Part shown: positions 51,226-62,900 of the stretch, piece after piece
How the letters are laid out: each line of letters starts with the position of its first letter
Numbering within the stretch: the first letter of the stretch is position 1
Translations under genes and position numbers: made by a program
The notes under the pieces: model-generated
Databases searched by the model: none
Told to the model about the DNA's origin: nothing
Seen by the model: the letters and a program-made list of their open reading frames with translations, nothing else
NCBI RefSeq assembly: GCF_043641665.1
Contig: NC_092189.1
Span: forward strand, 17,328,833 to 17,392,832
DNA length: 64,000 nucleotides
From: Enoplosus armatus
Lineage: Eukaryota; Chordata; Actinopteri; Centrarchiformes; Enoplosidae
Reading direction: 5' to 3'

Positions 51226-52292
51226 TCTGGTAACCTTTATGTAAGATTTATTATTATTATTTATTTTTTATTTTTTGGTTTCTCACAGCAGATTCCTCTG
51301 CCTCAAAGCAAGTCATGATAAGGTGGGAAAAGATGTGGAACTAAATGCCCTACAAATGTCAAGAAGAAACACTTTCTGAGGTGGAGACTGTAGATGCCAT
51401 TTGGTTTCTCCTATTACATTCTTTATGGCATCCAATTTTCATTTGCGTAATGTGGCTTAAATGTGGAGTAATTTTCACGCACTCGGTTTCATGCATTCGA
51501 TGGCCATGTTAACAGTGTTATATCACGTGTCCTTGACTGGCTGAGGGAGAAAAGAGACATATTCATTATAACCTCTGCTGTTTCAGCGCCATACTAAAAC
51601 TTTTTATATGTTTTCAGTTGGCTTTTTCAGGCTTTTTATCTCGCTGGACTGAAATTGGAAAGCAGACTGAATTCATATGGCTTTACTCAATATAACCTTG
51701 AAATATTCTGATGTGCAGATTATCAAATTGGATCATTGGAGCAGGTGTTCAGTTCTGTCTCAAAAGTGTGTAAAAGAAGGCAAGATGGATTATTAAAATT
51801 ATTATTTATTACTTATTTTTTCCAATGTTATACAATGTATTGATGTTTTGACGATTATGACTTTTGTTCTAGACTTTCTTAGAATCTGACTGTGAAAATT
51901 ATTTGAATTATTCAAACTTTCAAAACTAATTCAAACCTTTTCTTTATTTTTGGACTTTGTATTATTGTCTGTCATTCTGGATCTAGTTTATATGGATTTT
52001 TGGTGTTCTGTAAGCAGACTGGGCATAGTTGTATGCATGACACAATAATAAAACATTCATTCATGTAACATCACTTACAAACAAGAGCTTTGTGTCATCA
52101 CTCAATTTGCATTTGATCTTGATTAACAGTGATGTTGTAGCTTCAATGATTGAGAGAATCAGCCACCTGTGATCCGAATGTTTTTCGGTGGATTTCCTGG
52201 AGCTGAATTTGTGCTGTGTAAGGTTGGGACTACAGTTGCACCTTCAATTGAAATAATGTTGTCTCTTTTCTTTCCTTCTCCATGTTTGACAG

Positions 52293-52499
52293 ACCTTCCG
52301 CCTCCAGCCACGAGGGAGCGCCCTCCAGGGTGTAAGACGGTATTTGTCGGCGGTCTGCCCGAGAGCGCCACAGAGCAGCTCATTGTGGAGGTCTTTGGAC
52401 AGTGTGGGGATATTGCTGCCATCAGGAAGAGCAAGAAAAACTTCTGTCATATCCGATTTGTTGAGGAGTTCACTGTGGACAAGGCTCTCTTCCTCTCTG
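52293..52499 (+). CDS. enox2: enox2 coding exon c: first two thirds of the RRM
   Basis: This 207-bp exon has acceptor GTTTGACAG and donor CTCTG|GTAAGG, phase 1 at both ends. It encodes (N)LPPPATRERPPGCK, then TVFVGGLPESATEQLIVEVF, GQCGDIAAIRKSKKNFCHIR and FVEEFTVDKALFLS. This is the start of an RNA recognition motif. RNP2 is VFVGGL (52340-52357). RNP1 is KNFCHIRF (52436-52459), departing from the consensus by Asn for Gly at position 2 and His for the aromatic at position 5. PPATRERPPG is the ENOX2 rather than the ENOX1 form. It aligns to about human 114-182 without gaps. RNA binding by ENOX proteins is not established by the sequence alone. Confidence 0.97.
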
Positions 52500-53504
52500 G
52501 TAAGGTATCTTCACTCCAAAACAGTGTAAGTCTCTAACTACTCATGTAAAACATCCCATCCTGTGTGATATTTCATTTTGTCTTTTTATTAGAGAAAGAA
52601 CCTTTTATGTCTGTTAAGCTGGTCACACATATTGATTGTTGTTTTTCTGCCGAATCCTCACTGCTGTGCAATGAAAATCCCAACAAACCCCCAACCTGGT
52701 TTTTAGGCATGTATTGGTTTACATTGGTCTTAAAGGTCAGAGGATAACAGCTTTCTTTCTTACTCGCCTGGACAATATTGAATCTGTAGAGACTGCTTGT
52801 ATTGTCAGTCCGCCGCTATCAGTGCACCCGGCCCTCTCCCAGTGCCGCGGCACTCCTTCACCTCAGGTGGAGGAAGAATGATGAGCTGTTAACCTTTACT
52901 CTGATGGAAATGAAAGGGCTGATATCTATCACTCAGCACTACAATTCTCCAGCCTCAAACATTCATCCGGGACCATTTGACAGATGGATAAATAGATAGG
53001 GGCATGGATGGACAGATAGATGGAAAGTTTGCTGCACTCCATACTGATTGTTTGCAAGTGAGCAACACTGAATATTTAGTTGTAGGAACAAAAGGGAGTC
53101 ATGCAGCTCTGGAGGACAGAATAGGACAAAAGGAATTATCCTTTTTTATTGTAAATGTGCACATTTACCATTTGTGCATGTCTTACTGTATATGAACTTA
53201 GTTGTATTGTTGTAAGTTGTATTTTCTGTGGCTATGTCAAAAATATGGCAGCTGCATTGGCCTATCTGGTGACTTGACATGACTTTGAAAATTAACAGCT
53301 GCATTTTTGTCTTTTTCTTTTGTTCAGTGTTACTTCATATATTTACCTGTCCTAATACGATTTGCTCTGCACTCAGTTGTAAATTAAGCACGTTAGCTGC
53401 AATATAGCAGGTCAAAATCATAGTGTACCCTTTATCACAAATGTGAAACATTCTCCATCATAAGGGATTAATGAAGTTGTGTGAACAGATACACAGTTGA
53501 AGTT

Positions 53505-53690
53505 GGGCAGTGGTGGTGTAGAGGTTAGAGACTGGAAAGTCACTGCTTCAGTCAGATTTATCCAATTTAAATCATTGCCGGTTTGCAGATCCCACTGACA
53601 TCCATCAGACACATCTGGGTAACTAGAATTGAAAAGATGTGCTTGCCTCTCCCTCATTAACACCAGTGAGGTGTAAATATGTGTAACTGT
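53505..53690 (+). mobile_element. tRNA-derived SINE, diverged
   Basis: The head GGCAGTGGTGGTGTAGAGGTT is seen as GCAGTGGTGGTGTAGAGGTT (A-box region). A degenerate B box follows, GGTTTGCAGATCCC at 53580-53593 (consensus GGTTCGAATCCC). Next comes ACTGACATCCATCAGACACA, typical of a teleost tRNA-SINE body (memory). A 120-codon minus-strand frame across it is fortuitous. Confidence 0.65.
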
Positions 53691-55036
53691 ATGAAGCAAT
53701 ACTTGATGTGAGCCGTTAATGGCCGACCTGCTGTAGATACGTACAGCGCAGGATTTGTTTTTTTTTGTTATTATCACCACCGCCTCACTGGAGAGATGAA
53801 ATGCACATGATCAGGACGGATCATGCTTTAATGATATTCCCCACAGTAATTGTGTTTCTTCGATTAACTTTGCGATACAGAGTGACAGAACATGTAGAAC
53901 TCAAGTTACATCCAGGTCATTTCTAATTCACCTTGTCTCATTACAGAATAGGAGACTGCTGCCGTGTAATCGCTGTTTACATTCTTTTATTTGCTTTAAT
54001 GGAGAGCAGCGTTGAGCAAAAGGTTCACAGTGCAGATGCATTAGAAGGATAAGACGACTAAGCCTTTCTTTAACTTGCTTAATGCATCAGAAACTTGAAG
54101 GAGATGAGAAGGTGCATGTCAGGTATGGTGTAGCCTACGGTGAAGCTACGGCGACCACATACGAAGGCTCCAAGACTATTCTGTACGTTAATGCTAGTAT
54201 AAATGGCCCCTTAGAGTGTGAACAGGCTGTTTCCGAAAAAGACAGAATGACATTGCAGCTTAATGAAACTTCTTTGGGAAAATAAAGGTTGAAAGTACAT
54301 ATAGATTGAATGCCAAGCGATTGTCTTCCTGTGTGCTTGTGTGACAGCTTACATAGACTCAGTAGTCAACAGGCCTAACCCTAACCCTGCAATCTTTCTT
54401 CACAGCTCTCCCCCTTTCCCCTCCTGTCTTAATATGTTCGATAATTAGGTTCATGAAGGCACAAACCTTTTCAGCTTGCATTGGACGCATCTTCACCCCA
54501 ATTAGCCATTTCTAAAGTTTCTAAAATTTGCTTTGCTTTCAGTCTGAACACATCACTACATTAAATAATAAATATTCTGCTACAAATGGAGGCCCTGACA
54601 ATGTTAGACAATTGTCTTATCTTATCAGAATCACAGTTGTGATGTTTTGTCTTTTGTTTTGTCTTGTTAGACTTTACCAGACTACCATGCACTCTAACAA
54701 TTTCTTTATTATTCTGTTATTGACACAGTTTGCCCCTTGACTCACACCTGCTTTATCAATTTTTGCATATTTATTAGTCACTGTTACAGAATACACTCAC
54801 ATTTAAAATCCCTTGGCCAATGGGATGCTGCTTTAAATGCTCCTTGAGAAGAAGAGGTCTCTCTGTTTGTCATGTGACACCAGCTTATGATTTTTTTTTT
54901 TCTTTTATCTCCATCCAGCAGCTTCTCCTGCACAGACGCCTTAAATCTCTCCATGTGAATTGCTGGCCATATATTCCCTCTTCACAAAGCTCATTTAAAA
55001 CACCAGCCACTGCAATAATACCCTCTGCATTATTTA

Positions 55037-55038
<2 letters not shown>

Positions 55039-55079
<41 letters not shown>
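55039..55079. repeat. (GT)n microsatellite
   Basis: About 20 GT units, 1 kb upstream of exon d. Confidence 0.96.
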
Positions 55080-55081
<2 letters not shown>

Positions 55082-56119
55082 TAGGTGTGTGATTTCATCT
55101 ACCTCTTCCCTACAGTGAGACCGGAGCTATAAGTCCGTATATTAGCCAGATGACAGACCTCTGTAGCTTTCTCATAAATAATACTTTCCGCACACCGTGG
55201 ACTCTTCTCCCAAAACACACACATGTACACGCACACATTCACACATTCAGATACACATTACAGCAGCCTTCAGCACACCGAGGTCCCCCTTTATGAAATA
55301 TTGAAGCAAACCGAGAGCCTTAAGCAGGGAGAGCAGACTGGAAAAACAAGCCAAAACTCACAATCTGTCTTTCTTCTGCTGGCGCTCACATCCAACTTTA
55401 TCTCCTCTTTGCTCTGATGAGAGCGTGCGTTGTGCGTTCATGTGTATGTTTTGGAGGGAAGGCCGGCCCAGGGATTTCTGAGTTTGTGTCCTGGTTTTTG
55501 CACTGTACTGTAAACACCCCGTCCTCTCACAGATCATTCAGACCAATCAATTAACAAAATGAGAGTGATTGCACTTCACACCCACACACAGGCAGTGGAA
55601 TGAGCTGTGAGTGTCAGGTGGGAGGCAGTGGGGTGATACAGGGCTGTCACTGTAATTACTCTGCCACACTCATGTATGCACAGAGTGAAAAGCTCAAGTG
55701 GCTTGCACGGCTTTTGTCTGTCTAAGTATCGGCCTGTACACCTGGAGAATCACAGGACACATAAAGAGAACATGTGTAGATCAGGTTGTCTCTTCCAATC
55801 TGGAGGAAAATGAGGACAAGTTGATGATTTTAACCTTGGCAGATATCTGTGTGTGTGAGTCTTCTTATCTGTGTATATGCTTGTTATTCTTATCTCAGCT
55901 TATCTCTTGTGTATCTACTGTCCGTCTGAATCAGAGTAGGTGTTGATAGAAATTGATATTTCACCCTGTTGCCACTTTCATCCAATCAATGAAACGTCTC
56001 AGCTGTCTTCCATGTCCTCTGTTTTTTCTCTCTCTCAACAGTCCCATCTTTTCCCCCCAGACCTCACCCTTTTCTTAATTTGTCTCATGTCCTCTCAAAC
56101 CCCTCCTTCCTCTCCCCAG

Positions 56120-56353
56120 GTTACCGCATTCGTTTGGGCTCCAGCACAGAAAAAAAAGACTCGGGCCGTCTCCACGTGGACTTCGCCCAGGCCAGAGACG
56201 ACCTGTACGAGTGGGAGTGTCGGCAGCGCATGTTGGCCAGAGAGGAGAGGCACCGGCGCAAGATGGAGGAGGATCGCCTCCGGCCGCCCTCCCCTCCCCC
56301 CATTGTCCACTACTCTGAGCACGAGTGTAGTGAACTTGGAGACAAGATCAAAG
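56120..56353 (+). CDS. enox2: enox2 coding exon d: end of RRM and charged segment
   Basis: This 234-bp exon has acceptor CTCTCCCCAG and donor CAAAG|GTTGGT, phase 1 at both ends. It encodes (G)YRIRLGSSTEKKDSGRL, HVDFAQARDDLYEWECRQR, MLAREERHRRKMEEDRLRP and PSPPPIVHYSEHECSELGDK then IK. It completes the RRM (the last beta strand is near RLHVDFA), then continues into a highly charged helix and a proline-rich break. DLYEWECRQRMLAREE and HYSEHEC are ENOX2-specific (ENOX1 has FYEWECKQRMRAREE and HYSEHEA, from memory). The ATG at 56263-56265 aligns with human Met231 and has A at -3 and G at +4. The GC content is visibly higher than in the flanking introns. A 95-codon antisense frame is only a shadow. 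Confidence 0.97.
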
Positions 56354-58115
56354 GTTGGTATAGACAAACATGAAACATACATACCCTAACTCTGGTGATT
56401 CCCTGACTTTTCCTTGCCTCCATGAGGTTCAAATTTTGTGATTTTGAGTGAGATTTGTTGACTATTTGGAGGGATTCCCTTAAAATTAGGCAAGCATGTC
56501 CTCCTCTGGATAAATTATAATAATGTTGATGATTTTTCATCTACCGCCACCACCAGGTAAAAATGTAAATTAGTTTATGTTTACGCGTCAGGTCTTTTGC
56601 GTTATTTTCTTCTCTTTATGCACATAACTACCTGACGGCATTCTGCTTTTGCTATGCCTCCTGTGTAGACACATTAGTCTTGTTGCTTGATAATTAAATT
56701 ACTTAAACAATACCTTACTGTTGATTGACTTATCGTATAATGAACTAATCCTTTCGTCTATAGATGACTTTTGAGATTTTTTTTAGATAAACATTTACCA
56801 GTTGAAAATGTATCCTGGTGCAGACTGCCGTGCACGGAAGAAAATATGTTTAAGTTGAATCTAAATGTATTTAGAGCAGTGACAGTAATTTAAATACACT
56901 TGACATTTCATCAAGTGTTCTTTAGTGTCTGCAAACATTTTCTCATTTGAGTGTCTTATACATCCGCTTCCTTCTGAGAATTCAAAGCGACTTGATACTT
57001 GTTAATCATTCTTCTCGACTGCAAGGGGTTGCACTATAATTTGAAATATTTAAATTTTCTGTGAGGTTGAGTATAGATCAGATCAGTGTTCAGAGCACAT
57101 AAAGGAGAGGATGGTCTGAAGGGGCCTCAGGGATGTGAGAATAAATTGTTGAGCCTTGTGGATTCTTAATGCAATCAAACATCTGTGATATGAGAGTCCT
57201 TGTTGATCCCCAGTGACATTCCTGTCCTTACCCTCCTCTTTTTACTGTAACATTAAAGAGACGCACTGGGTCTTGTGTGTATAACAGATACCTGATGTAT
57301 TTGCCAATTACCCACTTAACAACCACCATTCTCATCTATTTGTCAGATTTATGGCGGAAAGGTCAACTTACTGAACTTAATACATTTTCTAGTGATTGGA
57401 AAAACTTCTATTTGATTCTTCAATTCACTCATATTTTGGAATCTGTGTGAATAAAGAAATAAAAGCATGGCTGAACAAAATTAATTGAGAAAAATAAGTA
57501 GACGATTTCACAGGAAAATTTAATTTTTTGTGCGGCATCATTTACTGAGATGTTTCACAGATTCACAGCACGTGTCTTTTTCTTACAGCTGTGCACAGAG
57601 TTTCTTGGAATTGACTGTGTTTACGCGATGATACAATTTGCAGCGAAACTGTGTCTTTTTGTCTGGTGAAATTGTTATGTTCTGGATCGTTTTCTGCAAG
57701 TTTAAAGTGACTAACCCATCTGCTCCTTGTCAGAATGGCTCTGATTTATGGATAAAGATAAAAACGCTGAGAAACAAAGTGGCGAGAAGTTTTCTAATTG
57801 GGTATTTATTTCTCATAAAGTAAGGTAATACATTCTTATATTGTGTATTTATGTTCGGGTAATGCCTCAGCTGAAGACCCATTAAATGAGAATCCCAATC
57901 TCTCTGGCCTCTGGCCATTGTCACTGATCGAATACCACTAATATTCCTCCAGATTGTCTATTAATAATGCCGCTGCAGGGGGGGCATGTATTATGAGACC
58001 TGAGTCTGCCTGTAAACAAACAGCAACACCTCAGGGATTCATGAGATGACACCTTGATTCAATATCTGTAACTGTGATAGATTATCATTCATGCAAGCCG
58101 TCTGATGGACCCCAC

Positions 58116-58157
<42 letters not shown>

Positions 58158-58165
58158 AGTGTGTG

Positions 58166-58249
<84 letters not shown>

Positions 58250-58339
58250 TGTGAGTGTGAGTGTGTGTGTGTGTGTGTGAGTGTGAGTGTGAGTGTGTGT
58301 GTGTGTGTGTGTGAGTGTGAGTGTGAGTGTGAGTGTGTG

Positions 58340-58381
<42 letters not shown>

Positions 58382-58437
58382 TGTGAGTGTGAGTGTGAGT
58401 GTGTGTGTGTGTGTGTGTGAGTGTGAGTGTGAGTGTG

Positions 58438-58472
<35 letters not shown>

Positions 58473-58487
58473 GTGTGTGTTTGTGAG
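58116..58487. repeat. Large compound (GT)n/(GAGT)n array
   Basis: About 370 bp of GT units regularly broken by GAGTGT blocks, which cluster into at least five GAGTGT-rich sub-blocks separated by pure GT runs. Open frames of 67-145 codons on either strand (Cys-Val, Cys-Glu, His-Thr or His-Ser alternation) are by-products of the repeat. Confidence 0.97.
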
Positions 58488-58612
58488 CGACAGAAAGAAA
58501 TTGACAGCATCTGCAGAACCTGACATAAATAAATATAAACCTCCTCAGCTTGATGCTAAGTAATGTTTATGTGTGTGCACATGATGCATGTGCACCACTC
58601 TGTACGTGTGAA

Positions 58613-58645
58613 TGTGTGTGTGTGTGTGTGTGTGTATGTGTGTGT
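58613..58645. repeat. (GT)n microsatellite
   Basis: About 16 GT units with one TATG interruption, 125 bp after the large compound array. Confidence 0.9.
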
Positions 58646-59694
58646 TGGGGAGGTCTGGGGCAGTGTGTTGTGTGCTGACGTCTGTGTGTGGGAGTGTATT
58701 CTCTCCTATGCTCCTCTGACTTGTAAGCAGCACAGCGAGGCAGCAGAGGACAGGACAACCACAGCAGAATAAAAACAGTGGAAATCAATAAGTCTCCTGA
58801 CATCATCTGATTATTCACCAGACAAAGCAGGACTACTGCTCAACAACCTGCACTTTGTAAACAGCAGCTATATAACACGCTGCTCACCTTTTATGTAGAC
58901 ATTTGGCGAATGTTGTTTACCAAAGATATTTATAGGAAAGACGGGAGCTGATTGATTTCACCCGAAACCTTTCTCATTTAACCTCCTGCTTTTTATGCTC
59001 AGCATATAGATATGATCATTTTTTTCCTCAATCATTTATTTGATCCGTTCTGTTATTTTCTTCCCAAGATGGCAGCAAATTCTTGAAGTTATTTTCATCT
59101 CGTCATCTTCATGTCCTCATTCTTTCCTCCCAGACACTCCTGCGTGCAACCTGGAGACGACCCAGCACACATCTCAAATAGATGCTGCTAAAACAGCTTG
59201 TACAAACATGAAACTGATGCACAAACATGAATTAAATTTAATTTCAGCTTTATATAAACACAGAGCTGGAGATGATTTCTACATGTACATTGTGAAATGT
59301 ACGCACAATGAAAGTGTTGACACTGAACTTGCATGTCCCTGATCATCAAATGCTTCCAGAGTGAATTTGCAGAGGCAGCTTTTCGTTGCTGACCCTAACT
59401 CTTTCCTTCTGTCCTCTTTTGGCTGGAAAAAACTTTTGTTGGCAGAGGCTGTTCTGTTATTGTACCTTTGTGGTATTGATTTTGGCCACATTTCTACCTC
59501 TCCTTTCCTCCCTTTTTACTTTCTTCTTGGTAAAATGACTTGGAGTTTGTAAAGGCAACACCTTTTTTAACCTTTCTTATGTAGTTTTCTCCTTCACAGT
59601 GCTTCTGCTCAGATGACAGTAAATATACAGAGGGAATGCTCATATTGACCCAGACTCTTGCTCTCTCTACCTCGCCTCCTCCCTTCCTGCCTAG

Positions 59695-59907
59695 ACGACA
59701 ACAAGTTTCCTGAATCAGTGCGCGTGCTCTTGACCTGGCTGGAACGAGGAGAAGTCAACCGCAGGAACGCCAACAACTTCTACTCCATGATTCAGTCCTC
59801 CAACAGCCACATCCGCCGGCTGATGAGCGAGAAGAGTCAGCATGAGAAGGAGATGGAAGAGGCCAAAGACAAGTTCAAGACCGCGATGGCCGCCATTCTA
59901 GCTCAAT
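59695..59907 (+). CDS. enox2: enox2 coding exon e: start of the helical/coiled-coil region
   Basis: This 213-bp exon has acceptor CCTGCCTAG and donor CTCAAT|GTGAGT, phase 1 at both ends. It encodes (D)DNKFPESVRVLLTWLE, RGEVNRRNANNFYSMIQSS, NSHIRRLMSEKSQHEKEMEE and AKDKFKTAMAAILAQ. It aligns to about human ENOX2 261-331 (KFSEAVxxLLTWIERGEVNRR, FYSMIQSANSHVRRL in the family). The second half has heptad-like spacing of hydrophobic residues among Glu/Lys, suggesting entry into a coiled coil. The next expected residues (FEQIVAVY in human) are not found by base 64000, so the gene continues beyond the window. This is the last recognised coding exon here. Confidence 0.96.
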
Positions 59908-62900
59908 GTGAGTCCTCTCTGCTCAGTCACACAGTGCATGTGTATGTAGTTTCAGGATGGAAATTGCCAGGTCAGTAGCTTGATGTGAGTTTATCGTACA
60001 ATTCACTTACCATACACATATAATATACCTTTGTCTGTTTAAAAAACACAATTCAAATCAGGGAAAGCTTCTTTGCAAAAAAGCATCATCTTAAGTTTCC
60101 TCTGTAAATGAAACACCTTTCAAACAAGGTTCTAGTGCATATATTTTAGGAATAATAGTACTGTATGTTTAAGAACATTTATAAAAGAGAGATGAATATA
60201 AACACATCATAACATGGCCTTTGTATTCAGTTTAGAACGGGTACAAAGTGATCACAATGTTTTAGATTTGGTTAACAGCTTCACATCTTTATTTATTAAT
60301 CAGCAGGAGACCAGTTTATCCGACTGAGCCATGAGTGCAGGGAGTTGCATGAGTCTGTTTTTATAAAAAAAAAATTTAAAAAGCAAATACTTTTATTTCA
60401 ACATCATCAAAAACATATAAAGAACCTAATTTTGGCCGTGTCCCTCAACAGGAGATGCAATTATAGCACCATGGCACTAAAACACAGATCAAAATAAAAA
60501 ATCACTGGTGACATACTTAACATTAATGAACAAGCGTTTGAAATTTGATTTGAGCTGTCTGAGCCATTTGGGGGCAAAATAAAAGGACCTTTGATTTCAA
60601 CTAATGCACCTCAGTGTACATGCTTATGAAGGCTTTGACCGCCGTGCATGCCAAACTGTGAGTCAAGTATACTTATGAATTATCACAGTAAATGTCAACC
60701 GTTAATCCCTCTGTCTGGGTTGCTGAGTTCAACATGTAAAGTATTACAGGTGAATACTCACAGGTGAAATGCTTTATATCCACTAATTTTTCCTTTATGA
60801 TTTTCAGTGTTGGATTTTACTGCATCTCCAATATTAATCCTAATACTAACCCTTGCTGGCGATGAACACCATAACCGTTTGTACACTGCATTCAGGAATG
60901 TCGTCACGAAGGTTTGACCAAAATCTTACCAGGTCCTAAGTTGGCAAATTGTGTCTTATCATGGCAAATTGGCCCTGGCCCCCTGCCACCAGTCACGGAA
61001 ACAGGATATTACCAGAGAGTTTACAGGTCGAGGAGCATGTGGGCTCTTTGAGTTCGTTTCTCTCGATCACACATGCAGCCACTCTGTAAACAATTTATCC
61101 TATGTCACAGCCCCCGGAGAATAACGCGGAATTTACCATTCAGTTAGTGCTTTGCTTGGGTAACAGGAACGATCGACCACACTGTGCTGCAGTAATCCCC
61201 ATGACACTCTGCAGTCTGCCGTTTTATCACAGGTCACCGCTCTACACACGGCATATCAAATGCTCAAATACCCAGAGAGAAATACCATGACATAAATGTG
61301 CTCTAACCCACACATTTTCACACATACAATTACCAACACACAAGGGCTTTCTCTCTCTCTCTCTCTCTCTATATACATATATATATATCCTTCTCACACA
61401 TTCACACAGAAAGCCAGCAATACTTTACATCAATGATACATATGATAAGATTAATTTGCAGGACACACATGAACTTGTAAAGACTTACTGTAAGACCAAA
61501 ATAAACTTGATATAAACTTGATGCAGATGTAAGATGAATTAATGTTTTAATTCAAGCACACAAGAATAAATGGACTGTAATAATGGCTTGAGCCACACCT
61601 TCAATGCTACTACTTCTGCTGCTGCTATCTGTAGCCATAGCAATGGTACTGGCTGTTTATTACCATTACAGACAGAAATCTAGCAATTCATTTATCATGA
61701 ATGTCTTAATGACAGTGTGCCTACGTAGTCTGGTTCGATTCTTGGTCTGGTGTTGTGCCCACTGACAGCTTCCTCCATAGCCTACTTACTGTTTAGCGAG
61801 CATGAAAAACGACGACGTGGATGAGATTGACGCAGCTGCACAAGTTGCTGTAAGTCAACTTACAGAAATAACAACTTTTAAATCGACATATTCCTTTGAT
61901 CAACGTGAGAAATAAATCAACCACCACTGCAGCTTCTGTGTCAAGTGAAAAGGATGTAGGCAGGACTGATACATCACTCGCTACTAGTCGCTTACAACTC
62001 CTCCTCCCAGATGTCAAGATTTTAGCACATTGAAGTCAAAAGAATTAACATTCAATTATTGCTTCACACGCTGTCTATGTTTGTTATAATTAGTTATAAT
62101 CAGTTGAGTAGATTCTTGTTGTAGTAGATAGTAGTGTCAAACTGTAAGTACAGAAAACAGCATTTATTCAGTAGTTTGGTCATTCGTTAGCTCTTCATTT
62201 GTTAGACTTTCCCATGTACGGCAAATGAGAAGAAATTCAATTTTGAAGTAACCACCTGGTCAATGTTATAAGACTCAATAATTACATTTTAACAGCAGCT
62301 AAATGCCAACATAGTAGTAACATTGTAACATAGCGAACTATAACGGCAGATGTATGAGGAAAGAAATGACAGGTGACCATTTGAGATAAAATTACAGTAG
62401 TAAAAGAAAATGAAATGAGTCCCACCATATTATAAATTGCTGTCTCTTGACATGCTTAAATGCATGTTTCTCTGTTCTGACACTTTGCCATCCCTACAAC
62501 AGCCCCTGTACAAAGCAAATTATTTAAAAGGTTATTTTAATTACATTTCATGCAGTGAAAGATTTTACTTTAGCAAATTGTCACATTTTCCTCTACCTAT
62601 TAGAACACATAGGGGCTCAGTTTGGAAAGGCATTAAAGTCTAGGTAGGCCTATTTTACAATACAATACACAGTATGTAGTGTTTACAGGGTACCTTCATT
62701 CAGGTTGTTTACCGTTATGATACAATGCCTTTCTGTGCTACCGCTGCACTCGACATTGTGTTCTCCTTCCATTCTACCTGATACGGCACAATGTATTCAA
62801 CATGTATGACATGAAAAAAGGCACAACAAACTATGAATGGTGAGTTGAACGGCAGAAAACAACAATAGTGAGGATCTGTCACCTGAGATCAGGCCGTCAC

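Larger units (their letters stand above)
43020..52292 (+). other. enox2: enox2 intron b (9.3 kb)
   Basis: A GT-AG intron in phase 1. It holds a possible alternative terminal exon (45941-46023), two GT/TTA microsatellites, a degraded hAT-like copy, two foldback elements, and a broken LINE at 50380-51225. Remaining stretches show no gene-like content. Confidence 0.88.
52500..56119 (+). other. enox2: enox2 intron c (3.6 kb)
   Basis: A phase-1 GT-AG intron. It contains a tRNA-type SINE (53505-53690) and a GT array (55039-55079). A 67-codon open frame at 54082-54285 has no recognisable relation to known proteins. Short telomere-like CCCTAACCCT occurs near 54378. Otherwise unremarkable. Confidence 0.9.
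56354..59694 (+). other. enox2: enox2 intron d (3.3 kb)
   Basis: A phase-1 GT-AG intron. It contains a ~370-bp compound GT/GAGT array (58116-58487) and a second short GT array (58613-58645). The remainder is AT-rich. The 100-codon frame at 59040-59342 shows no known domain. Confidence 0.9.

Noticed and set aside
53418..53780. 120-codon minus-strand frame
   Set aside because: It lies across a tRNA-derived SINE and has no protein similarity that I recognise.
54371..54392. Telomere-like CCTAACCCTAACCCTG
   Set aside because: It is only about two units, too short to call an interstitial telomeric site.
56095..56382. 95-codon antisense frame over exon d
   Set aside because: It is a shadow of the GC-rich coding exon. 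The sense frame matches ENOX2 over its whole length.
58085..58526. Open frames of 141-145 codons rich in His-Thr/His-Ser
   Set aside because: They are translations of the compound GT array on the opposite strand.
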